Positions 36,401-46,705 of a DNA stretch of 64,000 nucleotides are shown in pieces. The notes below the pieces were generated by a model. It searched no databases. It saw only the letters and a program-made list of their open reading frames with translations, and was not told where the DNA came from. Origin of the DNA: Dactylorhiza incarnata (Eukaryota; Streptophyta; Magnoliopsida; Asparagales; Orchidaceae); contig JAWHQI010000004.1 in the NCBI GenBank assembly GCA_033032865.1, positions 26,146,001 to 26,210,000 of the forward strand, given 5' to 3'. Position numbers and translations under genes: made by a program. How positions within the stretch are numbered: position 1 is the first letter of the stretch; the number at the start of each line of letters is the position of its first letter.

Positions 36401-38130
36401 TGTTGGATGTGTAAGCGCCCTTAGAGGGGGGGGGGGGGGGGTGAATAAGGGTTTTAAAATTTCAGAGATTATAAGAGAAAATAATTCTCAGATACTACCG
36501 CCAGCGGTAGTGTTAACGCTCGACGTTAGCAACAGTGAGAATACTTTTACGTTTGAACAATGAGAATCAAAGAGCATTAATCATAGATGAAGAAATAAAC
36601 ATATTTTCATTAATCATCAAATCGAAATACATATGTTTACAAAAACTTTTCCAATAACGCTTGGAAAGAGGCGACAAATGAAAAAGTCTTTTTCTTTTTC
36701 TATACCGACCCTTTTCCCAAGGAACAGTTGGCTTTAGCCCGTCTCTCCCCAGACAAGGCCTCAAGCCGCTCTAGCCAATCTATCACAGAAAAGCCTCGAG
36801 CACCCCCTAGATCTACTCCCTAGACCCAGTCGCCGTGTGGAGTATTCCTCCCTAAGTCCTACCTAGACCTAGTCGTTGTGTGGAAAATTCCCCCTAGTCC
36901 CCCCGCAAGGCCCTAGTCGCAGTGTGGCGAGTTCCTCTACCGAACAAAAGACATAAAGATTACAATTTGAAAAGTAAAACAAGACATAAACTAGAAACTC
37001 CCTCAAAAGTAGAACTTGATGTCGATGTAGATGCGATCGTATTGGTCTTCAAGTTCTTTTGCATTCATGAACGTTGACGGAGTACTTCGGGCTGCTTGAA
37101 GAAGGCTCTCACGAGTTCTCTGAATATATGGCTTCAGTTCCTTCTATCTCAGCAAGTCGTAATGGAGGAATCACCGCTCTTTAAATAGATTCGACAGCTA
37201 CCGCCTGCGCTAGTACTACCGCCCCGCGATAGTGACACGACGCGCATACGGATCGTGGCAGTTAAGGAAACTCCTGAGCACAAACGGTTGTGACAGCCTA
37301 GCGTGCCGCAGTAACACTATCGCCCCTCGATAGTGCGATTTCCTTCCTTCAGCCAATATCTCTTGCCAAATTTGCCCCTCAATCAACTGCAGACGGGATG
37401 TTTCCAAAAGCTACCGCCGGGCGTTAGACCTAACGCGCCACGATAGTACTTGCCAAACATAGCGACCCGTCGACATTCCATTTTCTCCACTTTCCTTTCT
37501 GTCAATAATTTCCAAAAATGTTAACGCCAGTGTCAGCGCTAACGCTCCGCAGTAGATCATTTCATCTGGCGCATCTTCGTCAAGCTGACCTCAACTTTCG
37601 TCGATCTCAATCTGGTTTGTCGAACATCATCATTTTATTCGAACACCATTTTGTCTTTAGGACGCTAGCGCCAGCGTTAGTGCTAACGCTCCGCGGTAGA
37701 GCAGCAGTTCATCGATCGGGCCTTAGCTTTTGTCGATCGCCGAATGCCCTGATATGAATTTCGTCGAACGAGATTCCGCATTCGTCGTTCGTCGAACGGA
37801 GTACCGAGTTCGTCGAATCGAGTTCGTCGAATCGAGTTCGTCGAATGGAACTAGTGCGCCGCGGTAATGCAGACGCCCTGCTGTAGTGCATACAATTTGT
37901 TGAACGCCAGCTTGCATCTCAGCGGCTTCCCATCTCAGCGGTTTTGTCTCGGCGGTTGTTAATGTTAGCGCCAATGGTAGAGGTAGCGCAGCGCGGTAGC
38001 AACAACAACACAGCACATTGGAGTTTTGAAAACACAGAATCCTGCATACTATAAACACAAAACAAGTTTGATCAAATACAATAGGATTTGTTATTGTCAA
38101 ACCAATAGATGCGGAAAGCATGTTCCAACA
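36401..38130 (-). repeat. E4 3' LTR
   Basis: 1730 bp; matches 62684-64000 closely, including the CTACCGCCAGCGGTAG palindrome 36494-36509. G-run of 16 at 36426-36441. TATA-like TATTTAA at 37181-37187, with palindromic block 37194-38010. Confidence 0.92.
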
Positions 38131-38149
38131 AACTCCCCCTTTCGATAAT
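38131..38149 (-). promoter_or_regulatory. E4 polypurine tract
   Basis: Minus-strand TATCGAAAGGGGGAGTT; AAAA has become GAAA. Confidence 0.8.
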
Positions 38150-38757
38150 AACAAATCCCCTTAGAAAGAAATAATACAGTTGATAGGAATTTGTGTTTAT
38201 AATAGAGATAGACATGAAATTTAAGATTGTTCATATGCTCCCCCTAAATGAATTCTCCCCCTAAGTGAATTCTCCCCCTACAAAAAGTTCCTATGAACTT
38301 GACTCCCCAAACATGTTAATTTCTTTCAAATTTATTCTCCCCCTTTTGGTATTATCAAAAGAGGGTGGAGAGGAAGGCCAACAAAAAGTGTGCAATTACT
38401 GTGTAGAAAGAGAATGAGTATGATAAATAGGGAAACACTAAGGAAAATACAATAGATAAGAGCGAAAAGAAGCAGGAATGTGAAGACATAGTCATAAAGA
38501 AACCACTTGTTGGTAAAAAAGGTATTCATGATCAAGCGTACAAGTAGTAAAGATGTGGAAAGCATGACGAAATAATTTTTTGTTAAGTGAACATCTATAT
38601 AGGAATTGCGAAACATAGTAAATGATTAAGAATTTTAGACATAACAAAATAGATGTTGTAGCATTTTTAGGTACACAAAGGATTTTGCTTTATAAGAGGT
38701 TTAAGCATAGAAAAGGTAATGATATCCAAGTAACCAATCTACCCAGACAATATGTCG

Positions 38758-38825
38758 ACACCCTAGCCCCGTACAAAGTGACGGATGGGCATGAGGAGCT
38801 GCATAAATGTCGTAGGTTGGGGTGT
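38758..38825. other. Conserved 68-nt structured block, E4 copy
   Basis: Ends ACACCCTAGCC/GGTTGGGGTGT as in E3. The conserved right neighbour runs to about 38990. Confidence 0.6.
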
Positions 38826-39738
38826 TAGTCCCATATGCAAACACTAGGCAAAACTCACCCTAGCACTCTTTCCCCCCAGTGCCTTGCAAGGCCCCCTTGG
38901 AACCCTTCCCGGTAAAGGACAAGACATGACTTAGAGGTCAGGTAATCTAATGTATACAACCCTACACCCTCGCTATGGTGAGATATGAAGTCAAGGATAA
39001 TAATTATTGAAAAAATTTAAGCGAATTAATTCTAATGATAGGTTCATAGCTTATGGATTTATATTTTTATTTGAATTTAGTCAACAAACAACTCACATAG
39101 CTATTTAGAAATCCCTTAATAAATCAGAGTTTTAGCATAACAATATTTTCATGTTGAGAGCAACCAATATAAAATTTTACCAAGCAAGTCTACCATTTAA
39201 AAAAAACAATTTTGATATTTAAGACTTTGATATAAGCATGAAAGCGCAAGGTAAAACTATATGGTGATGATGCAGAAGACTTATAGAAATACAAGGAAAC
39301 ATCTTTTTATAAACATGACGGTTGATAAGAAGATATATGAGTTAAATTCCAAAAATGAAGATGTTTTTGTAAATCATTTTGCATTTTATATCTTTAATTT
39401 TGACAATAAAGTAACCAAGCATGAAATAATGTTTTCAAAGAGAAATTACTACAACGTTATATTAATTCACAAATTCAAAAGATACAAAGCATTGTAGAGA
39501 TCATGCTAGGTTATCTAGTGCATTTCATAAATAAAGAGTAGTATAGAATTAGCATTAAGATCCAATACTCATGAGAAGAAGTGTTATGGAAGATAATGAT
39601 GTGCACATAAGTGTATTTTGAGTAGAGTAAACAAATGTTTTAATCGAAAATACAAGAAATATGTAAAGTAAAGAGCACAATAAAACACAAATAATTTTAC
39701 ATCCACACACTTCAATGCACAAAAAAAATGTACAACTG

Positions 39739-40032
39739 CCAAGGTGCTTTGCACACACAATGCTCATTAAGACTTATCAGGGTACAAAGTAGTGCTTGGG
39801 GGATCACATATTTTATTTTATTTTAATGTTGAGACTAGTGATCCGGTGCACTTAAGAGTAAGTGGTTTTTATTTTGAAAGAAAGATCTGGTTTGCACAAG
39901 ATACTTTATTATTCTTTCCAAGGTGCTCAACCTCACAACGCTTATTAAGACTTATCAGGAGGTTCAAGTAGTGCTTGGTGGAGTTATCTTTGTCACTTTA
40001 TTTTATGTTTTTTGTTTTGTACAACGTTCTCC
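39739..40032. other. Four-hairpin domain, E4 copy
   Basis: A 39739-39799, C 39801-39844, B 39918-39978, D 39980-40032. Stems: CCAAG/CTTGG with internal loop GTG/TAGTG in A and B, GGATCAC/GTGATCC in C, GGAG/CTCC with TTGT/ACAA in D. Confidence 0.65.
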
Positions 40033-40344
40033 GAATACACTTGTTTTGCAAACCAATATAATTTATGAAAACGTAACCATTTTTCATAACTTTTAAATGT
40101 GCAACTAAAGGTAGTGTAGGTAAGATACTTATGCAATTTTAATTCATTGTACTATTACAAAACATACACACGCATTCTTAGATTAAGAAACATATGTAGA
40201 CAATACCAAAATAAGTGAGTGAATAAATATCATTAACAAACATAAAACATTTACTCATACTTAGAGGCATGCTAAGCTTGGTTCTACACAACTTTTACAA
40301 TATAATTTATGCACATGAGTTTTAGAAGTATCAAAGCATGAAAT

Positions 40345-40370
40345 TGTTGGATCTTGTGGCGCCCTTAGAG

Positions 40371-40415
<45 letters not shown>

Positions 40416-41711
40416 GGGGGGGGGGGTGAATTAGGGCAATTTAAAACTTTGATATTTTTTGTAACAAACGAAACAATATATGAATATAGAGACAAATAAT
40501 TGAATTTAAAAACAAGATTTTATTTCATCAAAGATAATGAGTAGAAATAATTCCAATAAAGCTTGGAATCAAAGGCTTACAATTAATAAAATCTCTTGTC
40601 TCTTTTCACCGGTCCTTCTCCTAAGGACCGGTTGGCTATAGCCTATATCTCCCAGATAAAAACACTAGTCTCTCCCTAAATCAAATCTTGATCTAGACGC
40701 AGCACACACGACGTCGATTTTCTACCAAGCCACATAAGGACTTGACACCGCACACAAGATGATGATTTACCCTAGACCACACAAGGATCTAACACCACAC
40801 ACAAGGTGATGATTTCCCCTAAGCCTCACACGGACTTAGACGCCGCACGCAAGACGACGATTACTACAACGATTATAAGATGAATGTAAATATAAATGAA
40901 ATACAAATTAAAAATCCCCTTTAGAATTTCTGGACCAAAGCAGCAAAGAACCCTTGAGAAAGTCTCCTTGGAACGCGTGTACAATTTTCAGCTTCGCTCT
41001 CTCTTTTCTTCTTCAAGGATGGGGATTTTCGTTCTCTGGAGCTCTCTGGACGATAACACTCTGGAAGAAGGCTTGAAAGTCTGAAGGAATGAAATCCACG
41101 AAGTTCTGGACCCTTTAAATAAAAAAGAGCTGTCGCCGTCCGATAGCTAGGTATCGTTAGAATCCGATATCTCCAAAGGCTGCCACGTGTCCCACTAATT
41201 CGACGTTTCTGCGCGGAGTTGAGGTCGTGGTTGAGACGTGGGCTGTCGGAAATCCGATATTACTATCGGAAATCCATTAGCTTGCGTAGCTGCTGCACGT
41301 CGTATTATTGCGGGAAGATCGTGCACTGTCGGATATCCGATATCACTATCGGAAATCAGTTAGCTTGCGTAACTGCTGCACGTCGTATAGTTGCGGGAAG
41401 ATCGTGGGCTGTCGGATATCCGATATCACTATCAGAAATTCGTTAGCTCTAAACCGCTGGGAAGAAATCGTGCGTCGTCAGAAATCCGTTAGCTCTCAAC
41501 TGCTGGGAAGAAATCGTGCGCTATTGGAAATCCGTTAGCTAGCTGTCGGAAATCCGATAGCTCCAATTTCTGGAAAATTGGTATTTTGCTCCAATTGCAA
41601 ACATGTTATCCTTGCACCTGTTATCTGCACACCAATAATCAAAAATAGGATCAAATACATTCGGGATTTGTTATTCTCAAACCGGACGAGTGCGGAACGC
41701 ATGCTCCAACA
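40345..41711 (-). repeat. E5 3' LTR
   Basis: 1367 bp. It has an expanded G-run (40372-40412, then CA, then 12 more G) where its partner has 6 G. TATA-like TATTTAAA at 41114-41121; palindrome array 41129-41564. Confidence 0.92.
41129..41564. repeat. E5 LTR tandem palindrome array
   Basis: Three to four units of about 85-95 bp, each with TCGGATATCCGA or a close variant, then CACTATCGGAAATCCGTTAG and GCTGCACGTCGTA. Mirrored in the other LTR at 57379-57814. Lies beside the TATA-like box. Confidence 0.85.
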
Positions 41712-41730
41712 ATCTCCCCCTTTTGATAAT
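41712..41730 (-). promoter_or_regulatory. E5 polypurine tract
   Basis: Minus-strand TATCAAAAGGGGGAGAT next to the LTR. Confidence 0.85.
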
Positions 41731-43055
41731 AACAAATCCTTATAAAAAGAAATTGAATAAATCCTATAGATATATTGAAAAGTATATCATGTGTGTACAA
41801 ATGTGAACGTTTGATCTTCATGATCTCCCCCTTAATATGATATGATTTCCCCAAAATATTCTCCCCCGACATATAAACTCCCCCTACATATAAACTCCCC
41901 CTACATGAATGCTCACTTAATTAATTAAGTATTTTAAGTGATTTAAGTGATTTAAGTGATTACTTATGATTTCTTATTATCTTCTCCCCCTTTGATATTA
42001 TCAAAAGTAATGAATAGAGACTAGGAAATAGTACTATAGAGATATGGAAGAAAAATAAGAAAGAGTATAGGGAAATTGGAGTACACTAGCGGAAGCCTTG
42101 TAAGCTATATGATATGAGATAGGAAACCGTAGAGATTAGGCTAGGCATTCTAGTAATGTGTTATAATGTATAGAAGCAAATATACTTAACCATGATGAGA
42201 TTCAATTTCAAATATCAAAGAAAGACACATGAGAATTTAGAATATTGAATCGTTTCGGTCCAATTCTCATAAGAAGAAATTTTATAAATAACAATGAAGT
42301 GTAGTAGTGATACTTTGAGAAGAAAACATATGAATATATTTAAAATATACATGATCATGGAATTGTTAAACATAACATCAATATACATAAAACCAAACTT
42401 ATGAACTTATGGAAACTTTGCAAGTATACATAAAAGGACCATTTTGGTTTTGCATAACAAGACACTTTACAATTCTTTCCAAGGTGCTTAACCTCACAAT
42501 GCTCATTAAGACTTATCAGGAGGCTAAGTAGTGCTTGGTGGAGGATCCTTTTCAATTTATTTATTTCTTGCAAAATTGTTGGCAAAATAGATGTTTTGCA
42601 TTTGATTTTGCCTCCCCTTTTTTTTGAATATTTGTATGGGAAAGGATCTCCGAATTCACTTGCATGCAAAAATGGTATAATGTGAATAAGTGCAAAGTAC
42701 AAAGGTTAAAGTGGCATTTATGAAATGTATTTTGTTATGTTTGATCAATCTTGAGGTATGTATAAAATAAATTTTATTTATTTGTAATGGCAAAGTAAGT
42801 GTTTGTGATGGCTCATTGTCATAGATAAAAGATTTCTTATACTTAGAGGCATGCGGAAACAATTCGTAATTCCTATATGAAAGTGTCATGAAAATGATAA
42901 CTTAAGAATGAACATCATTATTAAGTGTTAAGCCACTTGTAAGGAAGATAACACGTGAAGAAGCATTTATGCCAGATGAAAAAAATATTCCCTTATGAAC
43001 ATTTATAGAAACAGGTAATGAAGAAGCTAGGGAAAAATAGGTATTTAATTTTTTT
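41731..43055 (-). other. E5 non-coding 3' end
   Basis: No gene. Repeated CTCCCCCTACATATAAA units near 41874-41910. Only hairpins B and D of the four-hairpin domain are present (42479-42651); A, C and the 68-nt block are absent. Confidence 0.65.
42479..42651. other. Two-hairpin version (B and D) of the domain, E5
   Basis: B 42479-42538: CTTAACCTC pairs with GAGGCTAAG. Compared with E4, a C/C mismatch has become a T-A pair. D 42540-42651: GGAGGATCCTTTTC pairs with GGGAAAGGATCTCC, a different sequence from E1-E4 D but again well paired. Confidence 0.65.
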
Positions 43056-43059
43056 GGGA

Positions 43060-43115
43060 ACTGTCGGATTTCTGATAGCTAGATGTTGCCATCCGACAGC
43101 TCGGAAAAGATAAAA
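43060..43115 (+). promoter_or_regulatory. Putative promoter of the E5 antisense gene
   Basis: A palindromic module (CTGTCGGATTTCTGATAG, then CCATCCGACAGC) is followed at once by AAGATAAAAGG, a TATA-like box. The layout copies that of the LTR promoters. A leader of about 90 nt ends in a donor AAG/GTGAGAT (GT at 43210-43211). Confidence 0.4.
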
Positions 43116-43209
43116 GGATGCGTTTCGTCATTTGACTGACACCTCAGTTCAGTGTTAGGCAAAATTCCGAGATCTAGAGCTCCAGGTGACGGAAAACTTC
43201 AGATCTAAG

Positions 43210-43773
43210 GTGAGATATGTGGATTTGGCAAGTATTGTTTAAATTTCTCCAATTGTTTTGTGATTTTGATAATCCTCTTTGTTTTCATGGAGTTTTGTGA
43301 AGATAATTTGTAGAATGTTTAGTAGATCTAGACATTTTAGATCTTGGTGTTTATAAGAGATTTAGATCATGTGATTTTGAAGTAAAATGAGAAATTTTTG
43401 TTGTATTTTTGTGTTGAAACATGATTTTCCTTTCTTTCTTGTTGTTTATGTGGAGATCTAGAAGTTCATAGGTATTAGCTTTATAGGAAAAAGATGATGA
43501 CCAAAAAAAATTTGAGGTGTTATAGGAAGAAGATGATGAATAGTGACTTTCACCAAAATTTTGATTTTTCAAAAATAATATAAATGTTGAAGAATATTTT
43601 CTGTGTGAAAACTGTGTGGATTTGTGATAGGAAGATTTTTTGTGAAAGAAAAAAAAATCAGAAGCATAAAATTTTAGCTATCGGATATCCGACAGAGGGG
43701 TATCGGATATCCGACTGGTCCATTTTGTTGTTGTTTGATTTTTTTTTAAAAAAATTTTTTATGCCTCATGCAG
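43210..43773 (+). other. Putative intron of the E5 antisense gene
   Basis: Donor AAG/GTGAGAT at 43210 and acceptor TGCAG/AT at 43772-43773, 564 nt, T-rich near the 3' end. It contains palindromic modules at 43679-43716 with TATCGGATATCCGAC twice. Upstream readable codons from 43584 would be intronic under this model. Confidence 0.35.
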
Positions 43774-43775
43774 AT

Positions 43776-44726
43776 ATGTCTTCCAGTTGGAGATCGAGAA
43801 GGGGTGATTCTAGAGACGCTCATTCTTCTTATCAAAGTTTCCCGGGAATAGAAAAGGCCCAAATCGGAATATCAAAAGTTGTGGAATTTGATCTCCCCCT
43901 GCATGAACGAGTCTATTATATGCTTGTTGAGGCAGGTATACTCTCGGTCATTATCCAAGACATTTTCTCCTCCTTTTTAGTCCGAGAATTTTATAATCAT
44001 CTTGAGGATCCGTCATATGCCGATTTGAATGGAGGAGTTAGATCCAAAATTCAAGGCCAATATGTGGAGATCACTCCATTTGATTTAAGAAGTGAATTTG
44101 GAATAATGGAGAGTGAGAATGTGTTGGACATAGTGGAAAATTATAGACTTGAGAGAGATTGGACCCTAATGAATATGTCGTTGCATGGAAATTCCACAAA
44201 AAACCTTATAAACACTATGACGACATTGACAGACGATGCTCGTCTTGTTCAGGATATACTTAGGCACACGATTATGTTGAAGTCCGGTGATACCCATAGT
44301 ATTACGGCTCAACTTAGTCTTGTGACTTACTATATAGTGGAGAACGAATTATTTGATGTGACCGATCTTCTTTTGTCTATGATTCGCTATACATTTCGCC
44401 TCAAAAGTCCTGAATGGAAAAAGGCACACACTCTCCCGTTGGGTGCGATTATCCAGCATATTCTATTCAAGAAATATACATGGATAGATCAAAGCTTTTA
44501 TGTTGGAGATTGTGTTCTGGAAATATATCAAATGACTTGTATAAAGGGTAAGAAAAATCAAAGGAAGCCGCCTACTATGGAAATGAGAGAGCTTCCTATT
44601 GCACGTGGAGGGTCTATGCGGGAGGCACTCGATTCTTTCCAAACTAGGTTGGATAGACATATCGATGATTTTCAAGAGCATAGAAGGTCCTTTGAAGAAC
44701 ATAAAGTAGAGGTGAAGAAAGATTGA
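43776..44726 (+). CDS. Antisense ORF in E5, plant mobile-element protein of PF20167-like type
   Basis: 316 residues from ATG 43776 (MSSSWRSRRGDSRDA) if the intron model holds; the frame is open from 43584. The segment LVREFYNHLEDPSYADL...IQGQYVEITPFDLRSEFGI and the later THSITAQLSLVTYYIVE...LLLSMIRYTF resemble the 'putative plant transposon protein' family (PF20167), whose function is unknown. The C-terminal part is charged and helical. The TGA at 44724-44726 may be a mutation, since the same frame continues to 44942 with a basic, Ser/Glu-rich tail. It lies between RNase H and the 3' LTR, on the strand opposite to gag-pol. Confidence 0.6.
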   Translation: MSSSWRSRRGDSRDAHSSYQSFPGIEKAQIGISKVVEFDLPLHERVYYMLVEAGILSVIIQDIFSSFLVREFYNHLEDPSYADLNGGVRSKIQGQYVEITPFDLRSEFGIMESENVLDIVENYRLERDWTLMNMSLHGNSTKNLINTMTTLTDDARLVQDILRHTIMLKSGDTHSITAQLSLVTYYIVENELFDVTDLLLSMIRYTFRLKSPEWKKAHTLPLGAIIQHILFKKYTWIDQSFYVGDCVLEIYQMTCIKGKKNQRKPPTMEMRELPIARGGSMREALDSFQTRLDRHIDDFQEHRRSFEEHKVEVKKD

Positions 44727-44942
44727 ACGCGAATGCAGAAATTCATGAAGTTCCTTGTGAAGGGACTTAAATTAAAGCCTACGCCTTCTGAAGCCGCGGA
44801 ATGGGAAGTGCCGACGGAGGAAGAGCCGCATCGACAATCGGTTAGTCAGGGTCGGCGGAGGAAGACAGTGATAAGGAGAGGAGATTATGATATTCCAGAA
44901 AGTAGTGGAGCAGGCAGTAGAAATGAAGAGGATTCGGAGTGA
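44727..44942 (+). pseudogene. In-frame continuation of the antisense ORF after a stop
   Basis: Seventy-odd codons in the same frame (TRMQKFMKFLVKGLK...), rich in Lys, Arg and Glu, with RRRKTVIRRG as a possible nuclear signal. Ends at 44942. Confidence 0.45.
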
Positions 44943-44955
44943 AAAAGACTTCTGG

Positions 44956-45002
44956 GAGCTATCGCCATCCGACATCCTACTGTCGCCATCCGACAGCTGC
45001 CC
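44956..45002. repeat. Internal palindromic module, E5
   Basis: GAGCTATCGCCATCCGACAT, then ACTGTCGCCATCCGACAGCT. It has the same frame of words as the E4 module (GAGCTANCGCC ... ACTNNCGCC ... GCT), but the core is that of the E5 LTR (CGCCNTCCGAYAG). Confidence 0.65.
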
Positions 45003-45216
45003 AGCCCAGATCTCTCTCTAATTTTGTGATTTGCTTTTATGAGACATTTTAAGTACTTATTTATTAAAATTTTGTAATAATTTTTGATATTTGGACATGT
45101 TATATGATGATGAATTTCCATGTTAAGAGTTAGTTTGTCTTCCTTTTTTTTTAAAATGATTAGCTATTGTTATGGTTTTTTTTGTTAAATTTTATAGGTG
45201 ATAAATAGTGATGTAA

Positions 45217-45711
45217 TCATTGAAAAATGTCTAGGATTCCTAATTCTAGCCTAAGCATAGAAAAACGGGAATCCGGTAACGGTTTAGTGAATATGTCCGC
45301 TAGTTGTGAATCCGTTCCTATGAAATTGATTTTTACATTACCCTTCTTAATATGATCTCTTATAAAATGATGTCGGACATCTATATGCTTAGATCTAGAG
45401 TGTAATACGGGATTATTAGTTAAGTCTATAGCACTTTTATTGTCACACTTTAATTCTACACTACTTTTTTGCATGCCAAAGTCTTCTAATGTTTGTGACA
45501 TCCAAAGAGCTTGGGCACAACAACTACCTAGTGCAATATATTCGGCCTCGGTAGTAGAGAGGGCAACAGAATTATGTTTCCTACTCGACCATGATATAAG
45601 TGAAGGGCCGATAAAATGACAAGTGCCACTAGTTCTTTTCCTATCTAAAGAACATCTCGCATAATCTGAATCCGAAAAGCCATGAAAAATAAAGGAATCA
45701 TTATGAGGATA
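45217..45711 (-). pseudogene. pol: E5 RNase H domain
   Basis: Open from just after the TAG at 45714-45712 to the stop at 45219-45217. Copia RNase H landmarks in order: GFSDSDYARC, RKRTSGTCHFIG, STTEAEYIALG, ELKCDNKSAIDL and ADIFTKPL. The acidic residues D, E and D are kept. It is separated from RT only by a stop that replaces Trp of the usual LGLWYP. RNase H removes the RNA strand during reverse transcription. Confidence 0.85.
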
Positions 45712-46705
45712 CTATAATCCTAATTTAGATGTTCCTATAAGATATCGAAAGATGCGTTTCACCGCTTTTAAATGTGACTCTTTAGGATTAGCCTGAAATC
45801 TAGCACATAAACAAATGGCAAACATAATGTCAGGTCTAGATGCGGTTAAATATAATAAAGATCCTATCATGCTTCTATAAAGGGTTTGGTCAATTGAAAC
45901 TCCACTTTCATCTTTTCCTAATTTTAGTGAAGCACTCATAGGAGTGTTTGCATGCTTAAGATTGTCAAATCCAAATCTTTTTAACATATCATGAATATAT
46001 TTGGATTGACATATAAAAATACCATCATGTTTTTGTGTAATTTGAAATCCTAGAAAATATGAAAGTTCTCCTACCATGCTCATTTCAAATTCAATTTTCA
46101 TAATTTGAACTACTTCATTACACAACTCTTCATTAGTGGCTCCAAAAATAATATCATCAACATAAATTTGCAAAATAACTAAATCATGACCAATTTGCTT
46201 AATGAAGAGTGTACAATCCACACTTCCTATTTTATAATCGTGCTTTAATAAATATTGAGTTAATCGATCATACCAAACACGAGGCGCTTGTTTTAATCCA
46301 TAAAGCGCTTTATCTAATTTATAAACATAATTTGGATATTTCTCATTTATAAAGCCAGGGGGTTGTTCTACATAAACCTCTTCTTTTATATACCCGTTTA
46401 CAAATTCGGTTTTGACATCCATTTGATATAATTTAAATCTTTTAAAACAAGCAAATGCAAGAAATATCCTAACCGCTTCTAATCTTGCTACGGGTGCAAA
46501 AGTTTCATCAAAATCTACCCCTTTAATTTGTGCATAACCTTTTGCAACTAATCTGGCTTTATTTCTAACAATTCTAGATTCATTATCCAATTTATTTTTA
46601 AAAAACCACTTAACTCCAACGACAGGACGATTTTTGGGTCGTTCTACAAGATTCCAAACCTTATTACATTCAAATTGATTAAGTTCTTCATTCATAGCTA
46701 AAAAC
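45712..46705 (-). pseudogene. pol: E5 reverse transcriptase domain
   Basis: Copia RT from [15 protein letters not shown] to [15 protein letters not shown]...GTSKLGL. Landmarks: [57 protein letters not shown] and the catalytic YVDD at 46164-46153. The catalytic box is intact. The N-terminal side is cut at about 46705 by G2; codons upstream of it read G2 LTR. About 60 residues that normally lie between the integrase tail and this point are absent on both sides of G2. Confidence 0.88.

Noticed and set aside
43584..43775. First 64 codons of the antisense ORF as protein
   Set aside because: They read through palindromic modules and a poly-T stretch and end at a good splice acceptor, so an intron is more likely. 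A read-through start cannot be excluded.
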